The notes: generated from the sequence alone by a model not told the origin. Positions 25,618-34,945 are shown, numbered from the stretch's first letter. The stretch is DNA of 64,000 bases from Ardenticatenaceae bacterium (GCA_020634375.1 JACKBX010000010.1:124001-188000), one strand, 5' to 3'. Program-made: numbers and translations.

Positions 25618-26607
25618 ATGTCATATATAAATTGGATACGGGCACGGGTGGGAACCCGCAAAATCTTTTTGGTAACGAGCAGCGTAGTGGTGTGGCAGGC
25701 AAATGAAGATGCGGAACAGCCGCGCGGTTTTCTATTACAGCACCGCACGGATATGGACGTGTGGGGGCTTCCCGGCGGCATGTTGGAGATTGACGAAGAT
25801 ATCATGGCCTGTGCGCGGCGCGAGGTGCAGGAAGAAACCGGGCTGACGCTGGGCGATTTGCGGCTGGTGGGTGTGTACACGCACCCTGATTTGGACGTGG
25901 CGCTGCCCAACGGCGATGAGTTTCAGCAGTTTACTTTTTGCTTTAGCAGCGTTGCCGCTGGTGGACAGATGCAAATTGACCACACGGAGGCGCATGACCT
26001 GCGCTATTTTGCCATGTCTGACCTGGACAGCTTGCTGGTTCCAAACTGGTATCGTGTGATGCTGCGGGATGCGGCGCGGCAGAATGCAGCGCCAACGTTT
26101 GAGCCGCCGTATGCGGGTGAAGCGGTGTTGGACCAAGTGGCGCAGGTACGGCCGTTCATCGGCAATGACCGTCTAATTGGTGTAGGAGCTTCGGCGGTGG
26201 TAGTACGGGAGGACGGCCGTATTCTCATGGTGCAGCGCAGCGATAATGGATTGTGGCTGTTCCCTGCCGGGTATGCAGATTTGGGGGAGACAGTGGCGCA
26301 TACGGCCGTGCGCGAAGTGCGCGAAGAAACCAATCTACACATCGTGCCAGAACGCATCATCGGTGTCTATTCATCCCCCTTATTTCACCACACCTACCCC
26401 AACGGACACCAGGTAAAAAACGTAGGCGTGCTGTTTCGGGCACGGCTGGTCGACAGCGCCAACGGCCTACCTCAGGCGGATGGCGACGAGATCAGCAGCG
26501 TCGCCTGGATGACGCCGCAAGAGATGCTAACACGCACGCTACCTGCTTATCGGCCATATTTTGAAGCGGCTTTGCAGCATCTAACAGAGGGATATTTTGT
26601 GACTTGA
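25618..26607 (+). CDS. Tandem Nudix hydrolase (two Nudix domains)
   Basis: 329 residues with two complete Nudix boxes. Box 1 (GGMLEIDEDIMACARREVQE then ETGL, residues 53-76) matches G-x5-E-x7-REUXEEXGU. Box 2 (GYADLGETVAHTAVREVREE then TNL, around residue 219-241) matches except that the last Gly is Asn. Each is preceded by the W-x-L/F-P strand (VWGLPGG, LWLFPAG). Nudix enzymes hydrolyse nucleoside diphosphates linked to other groups. Two active-looking domains in one chain suggest gene duplication. Substrate unknown. Confidence 0.9.
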   Translation: MSYINWIRARVGTRKIFLVTSSVVVWQANEDAEQPRGFLLQHRTDMDVWGLPGGMLEIDEDIMACARREVQEETGLTLGDLRLVGVYTHPDLDVALPNGDEFQQFTFCFSSVAAGGQMQIDHTEAHDLRYFAMSDLDSLLVPNWYRVMLRDAARQNAAPTFEPPYAGEAVLDQVAQVRPFIGNDRLIGVGASAVVVREDGRILMVQRSDNGLWLFPAGYADLGETVAHTAVREVREETNLHIVPERIIGVYSSPLFHHTYPNGHQVKNVGVLFRARLVDSANGLPQADGDEISSVAWMTPQEMLTRTLPAYRPYFEAALQHLTEGYFVT

Positions 26608-26643
26608 GTCAGGGAAGGGTGTCTCAGAAAAGTACGAATTAGG

Positions 26644-26717
26644 GGTTTTCTAATCTCTAGTCCATTAATTATTGCCATTCTATTCCACAAAGAGTAGCAT
26701 TGGATAGTTAGAAAACC
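26644..26717. repeat. Small element with 10-base inverted ends
   Basis: GGTTTTCTAA (26644-26653) is repeated in inverse as TTAGAAAACC (26708-26717), 54 bases apart, with partial further match outside. The segment is much more A+T rich than its neighbours. Its right arm runs into the promoter region of the next gene. Confidence 0.5.
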
Positions 26718-26739
26718 TTTATGATAGGGAAGGTATAAC

Positions 26740-27117
26740 GTGACAAAACTTGAACCTGAATTGATCACCATTATTGAAGGGCCAACACCAGAGTTTCATG
26801 TCAGCCCGCAAGACTGGTTGCAATCTATTTATGAAGGCCCGGACGACCGCGACGCTGTGTTTTGCCAATTGCGCACGAATAATGGTGTAGACATTATGGA
26901 ACGCTGCCAGGGAGCGTGGCGACAAGGGCGCACGGTGCAGTTGGAATACCCTGATGATTTACGGATGCGCCAATTTGCTGACGTCATCGCTATGCGCTTG
27001 AACGAAGTCGAGGAAGGGCAGTTGCTGCAATTATGGCTTTCGCTGCCCGCAGAATACTTCGACGACGAAGAAGACGAAGCGTTTGATGAGGATGACGATG
27101 GCTTCTATCTTGGATAA
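26740..27117 (+). CDS. Conserved hypothetical, acidic C-terminus
   Basis: 125 residues from a GTG start that follows AGGGAAGGT. The family is not recognised. The first half looks folded (ELITIIEGPTPEFHVSPQDW), the middle has MERCQGAWRQGRTVQLEYPD, and the end is strongly acidic (DDEEDEAFDEDDDG). No signal or membrane segment. It overlaps the following NTF2-like gene by 20 bases, which suggests coupling. The acidic tail could be a binding or mimicry region, but nothing shows that. Confidence 0.72.
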   Translation: MTKLEPELITIIEGPTPEFHVSPQDWLQSIYEGPDDRDAVFCQLRTNNGVDIMERCQGAWRQGRTVQLEYPDDLRMRQFADVIAMRLNEVEEGQLLQLWLSLPAEYFDDEEDEAFDEDDDGFYLG

Positions 27118-27466
27118 TTACTTCGCGGCGTTGACTGCCATTGACCGCGATGCTTACGTGGCTTGTTTTGCCGAAGATGCTGTTGTGCTAGACCCGTATG
27201 GCGGACGGCCGTTTCAAGGCACAACCGGTCTGCACAAATTTATGGACGGCATGGAACGCACCTGGGACAGCTTCCAGATGACCCCTGGCGAATCCTATGC
27301 TGCGGGCGACCGCACGGCCGTTTCCTGGCACTGTACCGCCACTGCAAAATCTGGCAAAATCGCCAACTTTGCCGGGATTGATGTATTCACCCTCACAGAG
27401 GATGGCCTGATTTCTCAACTAGAAGGCTATTGGGACTTCAAGGCCATGCTTGCCCAGATCAGCTAA
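27098..27466 (+). CDS. NTF2/SnoaL-like protein
   Basis: 122 residues from the ATG at 27098. The pattern DNYFAALTAIDRDAYVACFA then EDAVVLDPYGGRPFQGTTGL is the cone-shaped alpha+beta barrel of SnoaL-like proteins, which serve as small isomerases, hydrolases or ligand-binding proteins. ENA-type acidic residues line the pocket in such proteins; which ligand is bound cannot be told. It begins inside the end of the preceding acidic protein gene. Confidence 0.82.
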   Translation: MASILDNYFAALTAIDRDAYVACFAEDAVVLDPYGGRPFQGTTGLHKFMDGMERTWDSFQMTPGESYAAGDRTAVSWHCTATAKSGKIANFAGIDVFTLTEDGLISQLEGYWDFKAMLAQIS

Positions 27467-27527
27467 TTATTGACGATTGTCGATTCAGTTCCCAATCGTA
27501 AATCGGCAATCGCAAACCGCAAATTTT

Positions 27528-28307
27528 ATGGAAACCATTCTTTACGATGTGGCCGACCACATCGCCACCATTACCCTGAACCGCCCCCAAACCCTCAACG
27601 CCTTTACGGACCAGATGATTGCCGAGACGACGGCCACCTTCAAGCAAGCCGCCCGCGATACGGCCGTGCGCTGCATCGTGTTGACGGGAAACGGCCGTGG
27701 CTTCTCATCCGGGCAAGACCTGGCCGACGTGCAAGCCCGCGCCGGGGATTTCTCCATTGGCGAGCATCTGCGGCACGGCTACCACAAGTTGATTATGCAA
27801 ATGGTCACGCTGGAAAAGCCGATCATCGGCGCGATTAATGGCGTGGCCGCCGGGGCGGGCTGCGGCGTGGCTCTTGCCACCGACATCCGCATCGCCTCCG
27901 ACAAGGCCAGCTTCATTCTCGCTTTCAGCAAAATTGGGCTCATTCCCGACAGTGGCATTAACTGGCTGCTGCCACGCATGATTGGATACGGCCGTGCTTA
28001 CCAGCTCGCCATCACCGCCGAAAAACTTCCCGCAGCACAGGCATTAGAGTGGGGCGTCGTTAATGATGTTGTGCCCCATGACCAACTGCCAGAGACCGTC
28101 ACCGCCTGGGCACACAAACTTGCCTCTGGCCCTACACTGGCCTTTGGTCTCACCAAACGCGCTATGCTCAAAGCCTGGGACACCACTCTGCCTGAATCGC
28201 TAGAATACGAAGCCTATCTGCAAGAAGTTGCCGGGCGCAGCGCCGACAACCAAGAAGGCGTCCTCGCCTTCCTCGAAAAGCGCACTGCCAACTTCACTGG
28301 AAAATAA
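27528..28307 (+). CDS. Enoyl-CoA hydratase/isomerase (PaaG-like)
   Basis: 259 residues, crotonase fold. The oxyanion-hole segments are GFSSGQDLADV and NGVAAGAGCGVALATDIRIA. Asp141 in GLIPDSGINWLLPRMIG is at the position of the single catalytic Asp of PaaG-type isomerases, and the second Glu of classical hydratases is not seen. It could be an enoyl-CoA isomerase of phenylacetate or fatty-acid breakdown. The start METILYDVADHIATITLNRP is chosen; a 17-codon extension to 27477 would translate repeat-like spacer sequence. Followed by the 3-hydroxyacyl-CoA dehydrogenase gene. Confidence 0.9.
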   Translation: METILYDVADHIATITLNRPQTLNAFTDQMIAETTATFKQAARDTAVRCIVLTGNGRGFSSGQDLADVQARAGDFSIGEHLRHGYHKLIMQMVTLEKPIIGAINGVAAGAGCGVALATDIRIASDKASFILAFSKIGLIPDSGINWLLPRMIGYGRAYQLAITAEKLPAAQALEWGVVNDVVPHDQLPETVTAWAHKLASGPTLAFGLTKRAMLKAWDTTLPESLEYEAYLQEVAGRSADNQEGVLAFLEKRTANFTGK

Positions 28308-28346
28308 CAAGGAGCGCGGGCTGCCAGTCCGCAAAGGGTGAGCATG

Positions 28347-29195
28347 ATGAGAACCATCGCCGTCATCGGCACAGGCACAATGGGGCGGGGCATTGCCCAA
28401 GTCTCAGCATTGGGCGGCTACGACGTCATCGTTTATGACGTGTTTGAGCAGGCCTTAGCCAATGCCGTGACCCTAATCGAAGCCTCTATTGACAAAGGTG
28501 TGATGCGCGGCAAGCTGGATGCCCAGGCTGCAAACCTGGCGAAAAATCGCTTTCACGTCACCCACTCCCTGGATGACATGGCACAGGCCGACCTGATCAT
28601 TGAAGCCATTCCTGAAGACTTGAAATTGAAACACGACCTCTTCTCTCGTCTGGATACAGTGGCGCCCAAACACACCATTCTCGCCAGCAACACTTCCAGC
28701 CTGAGCATCAACTCCTTAGCAGGCAGCACCCATCGCGGCGACCGTTTTTTGGGCTTGCACTTCTTCAATCCGCCGCACATCATGAAGCTGGTGGAGGTAA
28801 TCACCTGTGATGATACCAGCGCAGAAACGGTGACGGCCGCAAAAGAGTATGTGGAGCGCATTGGCAAAACGGCCGTCTTCTGCAAAGATACCCCCGCCTT
28901 CATCGTCAATCGTGTGGCACGGCCGTTTTACGGCGAAGCCTTCCGCATGTTAGGCGAGGGCATGGCCGACGTTGCCACCATTGACCGCCTGATCAAATCT
29001 ATCGGCTTCCCAATGGGGCCATTTGAACTCATCGATCTCATCGGCTGCGACGTCAACCTTTCCGTCACCCAATCCGTTTACGACGCCTACTTTCAGGAAC
29101 CCAAATACCGCCCGCACCCCATTCAACGGCGCATGGTCGAGAGCTGCCGTTTAGGGCGTAAAACCGGGCGCGGCTTCTACGACTACCATAAATAA
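28347..29195 (+). CDS. 3-hydroxyacyl-CoA (3-hydroxybutyryl-CoA) dehydrogenase
   Basis: 282 residues. The NAD site is TIAVIGTGTMGRGIAQVSAL. The catalytic His and Asn are in FLGLHFFNPPHIMKLVEVI, and the C-terminal helical domain starts TPAFIVNRVARPFYGEAFRM and ends RRMVESCRLGRKTGRGFYDY. This is the single-domain PaaH/Hbd type that oxidises 3-hydroxyacyl-CoA. It follows the PaaG-like gene by 39 bases, so the pair probably forms part of a beta-oxidation or aromatic-acid pathway along with the acyl-CoA dehydrogenase and ETF at the window start. Confidence 0.94.
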   Translation: MRTIAVIGTGTMGRGIAQVSALGGYDVIVYDVFEQALANAVTLIEASIDKGVMRGKLDAQAANLAKNRFHVTHSLDDMAQADLIIEAIPEDLKLKHDLFSRLDTVAPKHTILASNTSSLSINSLAGSTHRGDRFLGLHFFNPPHIMKLVEVITCDDTSAETVTAAKEYVERIGKTAVFCKDTPAFIVNRVARPFYGEAFRMLGEGMADVATIDRLIKSIGFPMGPFELIDLIGCDVNLSVTQSVYDAYFQEPKYRPHPIQRRMVESCRLGRKTGRGFYDYHK

Positions 29196-29358
29196 TCCGA
29201 CTCACGTCCCTGAACCAAAACCCCCTGGAATGTCAAAGAAAAATGACAACTAGCGATTCGGTTAGCACTCGACGGTAATAGCCAGCGGCAAGCTGCACGA
29301 CGTGCTGGGCAAGATGAACTGTTCACCTTCGACAATTGAGAACTTGTAAGGAAATACG

Positions 29359-30111
29359 ATGACACTAACCACTGTAATTTTTGACCTGGGCGGCACGCTT
29401 ATTGAATATGCCGGGCCGTATGCCACCTGGCCTAACCTGGAAACACCGGGATTGCAAGCAGCCTATGCCAGTTTGCAAAGTAGAGGCGTTACGTTGCCCG
29501 CATTTGCTGCGCTGCGCGATACTTACTTTGACCTACTACCGGGGCGCTGGGAAACGGCCGTAACCGGACAACAGAACTTGCGCCTCGCCGACCTGCTAGG
29601 AGAACTGCTACACGTTTGCTGTGGCAAAAACGGCATCCAGCCGGGCTGGCTGGTGGAAGCGGCAGAATTATACCAACATGCTATTTGCGCCCAAGCGCAC
29701 CCGCTGGATGGTGCAAAAGAAACATTAGAAGCGGTGAAGGCCCAGGGATACAAGCTGGGGCTGCTCTCCAACACCATGTTCACTGGCGCAGCGCACATGG
29801 CCGACCTGCGCCGCTTTGGACTGGATGGCTATTTTGACGCGATGCTATTTTCGGCGGATGTGAATATGTGGAAGCCGCAGGCGGCCCCGTATTTGCAGTT
29901 GGTAAAGGAGTTGGGCGATGGGGTGGATACGGCCGTTTTCATTGGCGACAGCCCCGAACACGACATAGCCGGAGCACACAACGCTGGACTGCGAGCCATC
30001 CTCATCCAATCCACACAACGCTTCCCTGTACCCGACCACATCCACCCGGATGCAATCATCCGAGAGCTGGCTGAACTGCCATCTGTGTTGGGGAAGGTTT
30101 TTGCCGGGTAG
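29359..30111 (+). CDS. HAD superfamily hydrolase
   Basis: 250 residues. Motif I is VIFDLGGTLIEY, with the nucleophile Asp but Gly in place of the second Asp, as in a number of HAD subgroups. Motif II is LGLLSNTMF, motif III the Lys in MWKPQAAPYLQL, and motif IV VFIGDSPEHDIAGAHNAGLR. The helical cap is inserted after motif I. Probably a small-molecule phosphatase or dehalogenase-type enzyme. Alone in its unit. Confidence 0.88.
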   Translation: MTLTTVIFDLGGTLIEYAGPYATWPNLETPGLQAAYASLQSRGVTLPAFAALRDTYFDLLPGRWETAVTGQQNLRLADLLGELLHVCCGKNGIQPGWLVEAAELYQHAICAQAHPLDGAKETLEAVKAQGYKLGLLSNTMFTGAAHMADLRRFGLDGYFDAMLFSADVNMWKPQAAPYLQLVKELGDGVDTAVFIGDSPEHDIAGAHNAGLRAILIQSTQRFPVPDHIHPDAIIRELAELPSVLGKVFAG

Positions 30112-30176
30112 GGGAATTCACAAACCTTCCCCGCCGTTTACGTTGATCTAACACCCAGTTTGCTATACTTGCCGAC

Positions 30177-30668
30177 ATGATGAACGAACAAGAAATTGCT
30201 CACCAACAAGCGATGATATTATTTGACCGGGCATACCGATTACAGCAGCAAGGCGAACTGGCAAATGCCATGCTGCTGTACCAGCGCTCCATCACCATCC
30301 AGCCAACAGCAGAGGCGCATACCTTTTTGGGTTGGACATACAGCTTGTTAGAACGGCACGATGAAGCCATTGAAGAATGTTATAAGGCCATTGCTATTGA
30401 TCCAACTTATGGCAACCCCTACAACGACATAGGTGTGTACTTAATTGATCAGGAGCAATACGAAGAAGCTATCTCCTGGTTAAAGCAAGCCCTGACCGCA
30501 CCACGCTATGAAGCACCACAATTCCCGCGATTCAATTTGGGTCGAGTTTACGAAAGGTTGGGAGATTACACGGAAGCTATCCATTGGTATCAGGCTGCGC
30601 TAGAAATTGATCCACTCTATTTGCCCGCAGAATGGGCTAAGAACCTCCTGTTAGGTAAACTCAACTAA
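30177..30668 (+). CDS. Tetratricopeptide-repeat protein
   Basis: 163 residues made almost wholly of TPR units: AYRLQQQGELANAMLLYQRS, AHTFLGWTYSLLERHDEAIE, PYNDIGVYLIDQEQYEEAIS and FPRFNLGRVYERLGDYTEAI then HWYQAALEIDP. Each has the Trp/Leu-Gly-Tyr-Ala-Pro-like spacing. A cytoplasmic scaffold; partner unknown. It precedes rlmH by 23 bases and may be in one transcript with it. Confidence 0.88.
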   Translation: MMNEQEIAHQQAMILFDRAYRLQQQGELANAMLLYQRSITIQPTAEAHTFLGWTYSLLERHDEAIEECYKAIAIDPTYGNPYNDIGVYLIDQEQYEEAISWLKQALTAPRYEAPQFPRFNLGRVYERLGDYTEAIHWYQAALEIDPLYLPAEWAKNLLLGKLN

Positions 30669-30691
30669 ACAAGCTAATCGCTAACAGCCAT

Positions 30692-31171
30692 ATGCCCTTA
30701 TTCCCCGGACATCTCCATGTGATTGCCGTAGGCAAGCTGCAAGCCAAACATTGGCGTGCCGCACAAGAAGCCTATCAAAAGCGGCTGCAACGTTATACGG
30801 ATTTCAGACTGGTAGAAGTGAAAGATGCCGTTGGCAAAGGGTTTCCAGATGCCGCTGCCATGCAAAAGGAGGGGGAACTGCTGTTACAAGCGGCGTCTGG
30901 TGCAGCGCGGCTTATTTTGCTCACGCCAGAAGGTCAGCAAACAACCAGCCCTGGTCTGGCGCGGTTTATAGAAAAGCAGTTGCAGGAATACGGCCGTATC
31001 GCCTTCCTCATTGGCGGCCCTCTGGGGTTTTCCGATGATGTAATCGCCGCCAGTCACTTTCAACTGGCTCTCTCCCCGCTCACCTTTCCCCACGAGCTGG
31101 CGCGTGTCCTGCTGCTAGAGCAGCTCTACCGTGCCTTCACCATCCGTAACAACGAGAAATACCATAAGTAG
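30692..31171 (+). CDS. rlmH: 23S rRNA pseudouridine-1915 N3-methyltransferase RlmH
   Basis: 159 residues of the SPOUT methyltransferase family. The C-terminal signature is complete: IAFLIGGPLGFSDDV, then LALSPLTFPHELARVLLLEQ and LYRAFTIRNNEKYHK. The trefoil-knot SAM site includes LILLTPEGQQTTS. RlmH methylates pseudouridine 1915 in helix 69 of 23S rRNA on the assembled ribosome. Length and ends fit the family. Confidence 0.94.
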   Translation: MPLFPGHLHVIAVGKLQAKHWRAAQEAYQKRLQRYTDFRLVEVKDAVGKGFPDAAAMQKEGELLLQAASGAARLILLTPEGQQTTSPGLARFIEKQLQEYGRIAFLIGGPLGFSDDVIAASHFQLALSPLTFPHELARVLLLEQLYRAFTIRNNEKYHK

Positions 31172-31216
31172 TTGGTTAAGGTAATGTCTCTTCTCTACCG
31201 GCCTGACGCACAGCGT

Positions 31217-33250
31217 TTACGGCGAAAAGATGGTCGGTAAATAAATTGCATTATCGTATGTAATCACCTCCGCTAACATCAAGTCATATGATAGGTAATC
31301 ATGATAAGCGAACATCAAATGGTCGTCTTTGGTAATTGCTAAAGAGATGTCCGTATTATAAGCATCAACGATAGGTGTGAATGTCCAGCCATCCGCCATG
31401 CGTTGGGCGTGAACAAACTCAAAGTTGCTCAGGCAAATGAGATGGACAGTTCCGTCACTGTCTACAACTGGATTGCTACATTCTCCCTCCAGGACATTTT
31501 CAGTGAGCCATTGTGTGCCATTTTGCACAGCATATTCTGTACTGGGTGGCCAGACGGACTGATTAGTATAGGCAATATGCGGGTTTCCTATTCCGTCCAG
31601 TGTTAACCCGGCGGGAAGAGCATATGTTCCGGTTAAGACATCTGCTCCAGTCCAATTTTCTGTTGTGCCATACACGTATCGTAGTGCGCTCCCAAAATGG
31701 GCGATATGAAGGGTACCATCACCATCTAGCATTATGCTGTGCGGACCAGAACTGCTTTCCACGAGTTCTGTATGCCAGGTGTCGCTCATCCAGTAAGCGT
31801 ATTGGAGACCAGAGGAACTATAAGTGATGTGTGGCGTATCTTCGCTATCTAGGGCTATGTCAGTGAAGTAAGAGCCATTGGCGACGTCCATGAAGTCCCA
31901 AGTGTCGCTGATACGGTGGGCATAGCTGATTACAGAGCCGCTGGAGAAGCTAAGGTGTGGCTGCCCCACGCTGTCTACGGCTAAGGCGTGACCGTAATCG
32001 TGCAAGATGGGTGTAACCTCTGATATTTCCCATGCTGTGTCTGGCCGGTTGGCTAGTTTTAATCTGTGGTTGGCGTCGTCAAAGTAACTGACGAACGGCC
32101 GTTCCTCCCCATCAAGCGCCAAATCAATCGTCTGATTCAAGTAACCGGCCAAGTCAACTGCTTCAACATCTCCGTCCCACGGGCTATAACCAACCCCGTA
32201 CGCATAATTCGAAGCATTGTACAAATAATAAGCCCTATCCGGCTCATCCAACTGATTCAAAGCAAATGAACAATACAAACAACCACTACCCAGGTGAGTC
32301 CAGACATCATCCTCACGAGTCCAATAGCCCCCTTCATACATCACGTGGGGGATGTCATTCTCACCTAACTCCAGCGAGATAAGCCATGCATCGCTAGAAA
32401 CAGAATTCTCGATGCTGCCTGGCACCCACTGTCCGCCATCCCATTGCGCATACCGTACTTGCGGCCAACTATCTGTGATATAAGCAATGTGCGGGTAGCC
32501 TGACGAATCGAGCGCCATGCTTGTGCCATCCGCAAAAACCGAGTCTACAGTGTCTGTAACCCAGTTCCCCGCATCCCAATGGGCATACGTTAACGTATGA
32601 GCGTCCCAATCGCTCGACACAATGTGGGGCCGATCTGCATCGTCTAATGCCAATGAGACCCGCCCAGGGTCTGAGGGCACAATTTGCTCCGTCCAACTTG
32701 AGCCAGTCCAGTACACGTATGTCAGGTCGAAATCAGGGTAATTTCGGTAGGCTACGTGGGGATACCCTTGGCTATCTACGGCAAGTGCCGGGCGCGACTG
32801 CCAGGCCGCAGAGCCAACTGAATAGCGTCTCCATTCAGAACCCGTCCACCAAGCCAGTTTCAAGTTCACACTGTAATCGGTGTAGACAATGATTGGTTGA
32901 TTGGCCTCATTGATTTGCAAAACAGCCCAATACCCCACACCTGGGCTGTCATCTACTGTTTCTACATGCCAAACTGTACCATCATGCCAGGCGTGGTAGA
33001 GTTTATCCCCGCCATAGGCAATGTGCGGGCGACTAAGACCATCATATTGAATATCGGGCGACGTTCTATAAGGGAAATATTTCGCATCTTCAACGATGGA
33101 AAATTTCCATCCCATTGTGTCATTTTGTTCTTGAATGACCGTGGATGCTGCGTTTACTAGAGATTGTTGTAAGCCCATGACACACATGACACAAGCGATT
33201 ACCCATACAAACAAACCGGCATGGGGAAAATAAGTAAATCTGTTACGCAT
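31217..33250 (-). CDS. Secreted beta-propeller-like repeat protein with LPT-type C-terminal tail
   Basis: 677 residues with a signal peptide (hydrophobic FVWVIACVMCVMGL, cut after VNAAS). The body is a series of about ten repeats of roughly 45-50 residues with the core G-x-P-H-I-A-Y followed by L-x-Y-A-x-W and W-x-x-x-x-V: YPHVAYRNYPDFDLTYVYW, RPHIVSSDWDAHTLTYAHW and PHIAYITDSWPQVRYAQW are examples. This suggests one or two beta propellers. It ends AIYLPTIFSP, related to the tails of two other exported proteins in this window. Function not recognised; a surface binding protein is likely. Confidence 0.78.
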   Translation of the reverse strand: MRNRFTYFPHAGLFVWVIACVMCVMGLQQSLVNAASTVIQEQNDTMGWKFSIVEDAKYFPYRTSPDIQYDGLSRPHIAYGGDKLYHAWHDGTVWHVETVDDSPGVGYWAVLQINEANQPIIVYTDYSVNLKLAWWTGSEWRRYSVGSAAWQSRPALAVDSQGYPHVAYRNYPDFDLTYVYWTGSSWTEQIVPSDPGRVSLALDDADRPHIVSSDWDAHTLTYAHWDAGNWVTDTVDSVFADGTSMALDSSGYPHIAYITDSWPQVRYAQWDGGQWVPGSIENSVSSDAWLISLELGENDIPHVMYEGGYWTREDDVWTHLGSGCLYCSFALNQLDEPDRAYYLYNASNYAYGVGYSPWDGDVEAVDLAGYLNQTIDLALDGEERPFVSYFDDANHRLKLANRPDTAWEISEVTPILHDYGHALAVDSVGQPHLSFSSGSVISYAHRISDTWDFMDVANGSYFTDIALDSEDTPHITYSSSGLQYAYWMSDTWHTELVESSSGPHSIMLDGDGTLHIAHFGSALRYVYGTTENWTGADVLTGTYALPAGLTLDGIGNPHIAYTNQSVWPPSTEYAVQNGTQWLTENVLEGECSNPVVDSDGTVHLICLSNFEFVHAQRMADGWTFTPIVDAYNTDISLAITKDDHLMFAYHDYLSYDLMLAEVITYDNAIYLPTIFSP

Positions 33251-33660
33251 GATAACACCTCACATTTTCACTCGTCATGACAACGGCTTCCGTTCAACCG
33301 ATTTTGGACAATAACCATAGCCTCCTTTTCTTCGCAAGTTTTGAAAAGAACGAGTCCTCTGGTGTTTGTGTGCTAAATGTGGAGGGAAGGGATAAGCTGG
33401 CGCAGGCTTTGGGCGTTAGCAGCATGAAGTGAGGTGAATACGCACAGAAGGTTGCTTATATCAGCTTCATAGAGGGCAGCTCCCACACTCCCATACATCT
33501 AATGGATTGTTTCCACCAGAGATGCTAATAACGATGCATTTATTGTACAACATTTGTCACTGTACAAATGTCACACTGGCACAGTACCCTTGGCGTTTGA
33601 ACACTGGCTACAATGGGCTTAGGAAATGGTTTCTCAACAAATTGTCCAACTATGCGACTG
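33251..33660. other. Gene-free stretch with one short inverted repeat
   Basis: 410 bases between the secreted repeat protein and a small membrane protein. CATTTGT (33551-33557) and ACAAATG (33564-33570) form an inverted repeat flanked by TTGTACA-like words, a possible operator. Nothing else could be assigned. Confidence 0.5.
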
Positions 33661-33987
33661 TTAGTCGTTTTCTTGCGCTGGCGGTTTCAATTGTCCAAAA
33701 GAGGCGAAACTCAAATAGAACAGACCTAAAATGGTGAAAACGCCGCCTATCCCCCCGCCTAAAAGCAGCCTGCCCATCAACATGTTTTGTTCTGCTGACC
33801 CTGGCAAGGGTTTGCCGGTTTGCTTAACCAGGGTGACTTCCCACAGCAGGTAGGCTTGACCCAAGAGGAATCCCCACAAGCAAAGTTTCTTTGCTTTGCT
33901 ATCTGTTTTGGGGTGGTGTTTTAACCAGGATACAAGCAGGTAAAGTTGTATCGAGAAGACTATTAGAGTTGGGATAAAGTAAATCAT
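33661..33987 (-). CDS. Small membrane protein
   Basis: 108 residues with about three hydrophobic helices: an N-terminal FIPTLIVFSIQLYLLVSWL, a central CLWGFLLGQAYLLWEVTLV, and LLLGGGIGGVFTILGLFYLS. The connecting parts are charged (HHPKTDSKAKK). No family is recognised. It stands alone between larger units, so no role can be suggested. Confidence 0.6.
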   Translation of the reverse strand: MIYFIPTLIVFSIQLYLLVSWLKHHPKTDSKAKKLCLWGFLLGQAYLLWEVTLVKQTGKPLPGSAEQNMLMGRLLLGGGIGGVFTILGLFYLSFASFGQLKPPAQEND

Positions 33988-34102
33988 GGTTTGAGGTGTG
34001 GTGGTGGGAACGGCCGTTCAAAGCCCCCCGATTCAGGTAATCTTTCAACTTTAAAACATTCTAGGGAAACGAAACATAATTGTCGCCTGTTGATTTGCAT
34101 AA

Positions 34103-34945
34103 TCAGGCGTTTTTCTCTGCTGCTTCAACTGTTTGGGCAATCAACATTGCGATGGTCATTGGCCCAACTCCGCCCGGAACAGGAGTGTATGCAAAACATT
34201 TATCAATGACAGCAGAAAGCTCTATGTCTCCAACTTTATTCGGATGATAGCCTGCATCTACTACGACAGCCCCTGATTTAATCCATTCGCCTTTAATAAA
34301 TTCTGGCTTGCCCACTGCACCGACCACAATATCAGCACTGTGAACTATTTCTGACAATCCCTGCGTTCTTGAATGGCATATTGTCACTGTCGCATTTGCA
34401 TTTAACAGCATCATCGCTATTGGTTTTCCTAGTATCGGACTACGCCCTATCACAACAGCATGTTTACCTTCTATTGGAATTTCATAGTGATCGAGTAATC
34501 GCATGATGCCTGCTGGGGTAGCTGACCCATAGGCGGACTCACCCATAGCCATCTTTCCAAAACCAAGAACGGTTACCCCATCGACATCTTTTTCAAGACT
34601 AATCCTGTCAAAACATTGGCGCTCATCAATTTGTGACGGAACAGGATGCTGTAATAATATCCCCTGCACCTCAGGATTGGCATTTAGCTTATCGATTTCA
34701 CTCAGAAGGTCTTCTGTCGTAGTATCTTTCGGTAAAACCACTCTTAACGATTCCATTCCTACTCGTTTACATGCATTTCCTTTCATCCTTACATAGGTTG
34801 CAGAAGCAGGATCATCTCCAACTAAGATAGTCGCCAGAATAGGTTTTTTACCATTGGTTTGTTGTATTACTTGTTGAACGCGCTTTGCTAATTCACTTTC
34901 TAATTGCTTTGCAAGTGTTTTTCCATCTAAGATGATTCCTGTCAT
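34103..34945 (-). CDS. folD: Methylenetetrahydrofolate dehydrogenase/cyclohydrolase
   Basis: A bifunctional enzyme of 280 residues that interconverts methylene-, methenyl- and formyl-tetrahydrofolate. The substrate strand VGDDPASATYVRMKGNACKR has the catalytic Tyr-x3-Lys region. GILLQHPVPSQIDERQCFDR and HAVVIGRSPILGKPIAMMLL are family signatures, and TPVPGGVGPMTIAMLIAQT closes the NADP site. The gene is A+T rich and has no ACGGCCGT copy in 840 bases, unlike most genes here, which points to acquisition from elsewhere. Confidence 0.95.
   Translation of the reverse strand: MTGIILDGKTLAKQLESELAKRVQQVIQQTNGKKPILATILVGDDPASATYVRMKGNACKRVGMESLRVVLPKDTTTEDLLSEIDKLNANPEVQGILLQHPVPSQIDERQCFDRISLEKDVDGVTVLGFGKMAMGESAYGSATPAGIMRLLDHYEIPIEGKHAVVIGRSPILGKPIAMMLLNANATVTICHSRTQGLSEIVHSADIVVGAVGKPEFIKGEWIKSGAVVVDAGYHPNKVGDIELSAVIDKCFAYTPVPGGVGPMTIAMLIAQTVEAAEKNA

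Noticed and set aside
27477..27527. In-frame N-terminal extension of the enoyl-CoA hydratase
   Set aside because: The 17 codons translate a repeat-like spacer and the usual N-terminus METILYDV begins at 27528.
33361..33421. Possible attC at a GTTAGCA word before the secreted repeat protein
   Set aside because: There is no AAC-ending R'' box and no paired L arms, unlike the three sites at 42.9-44.7 kb.
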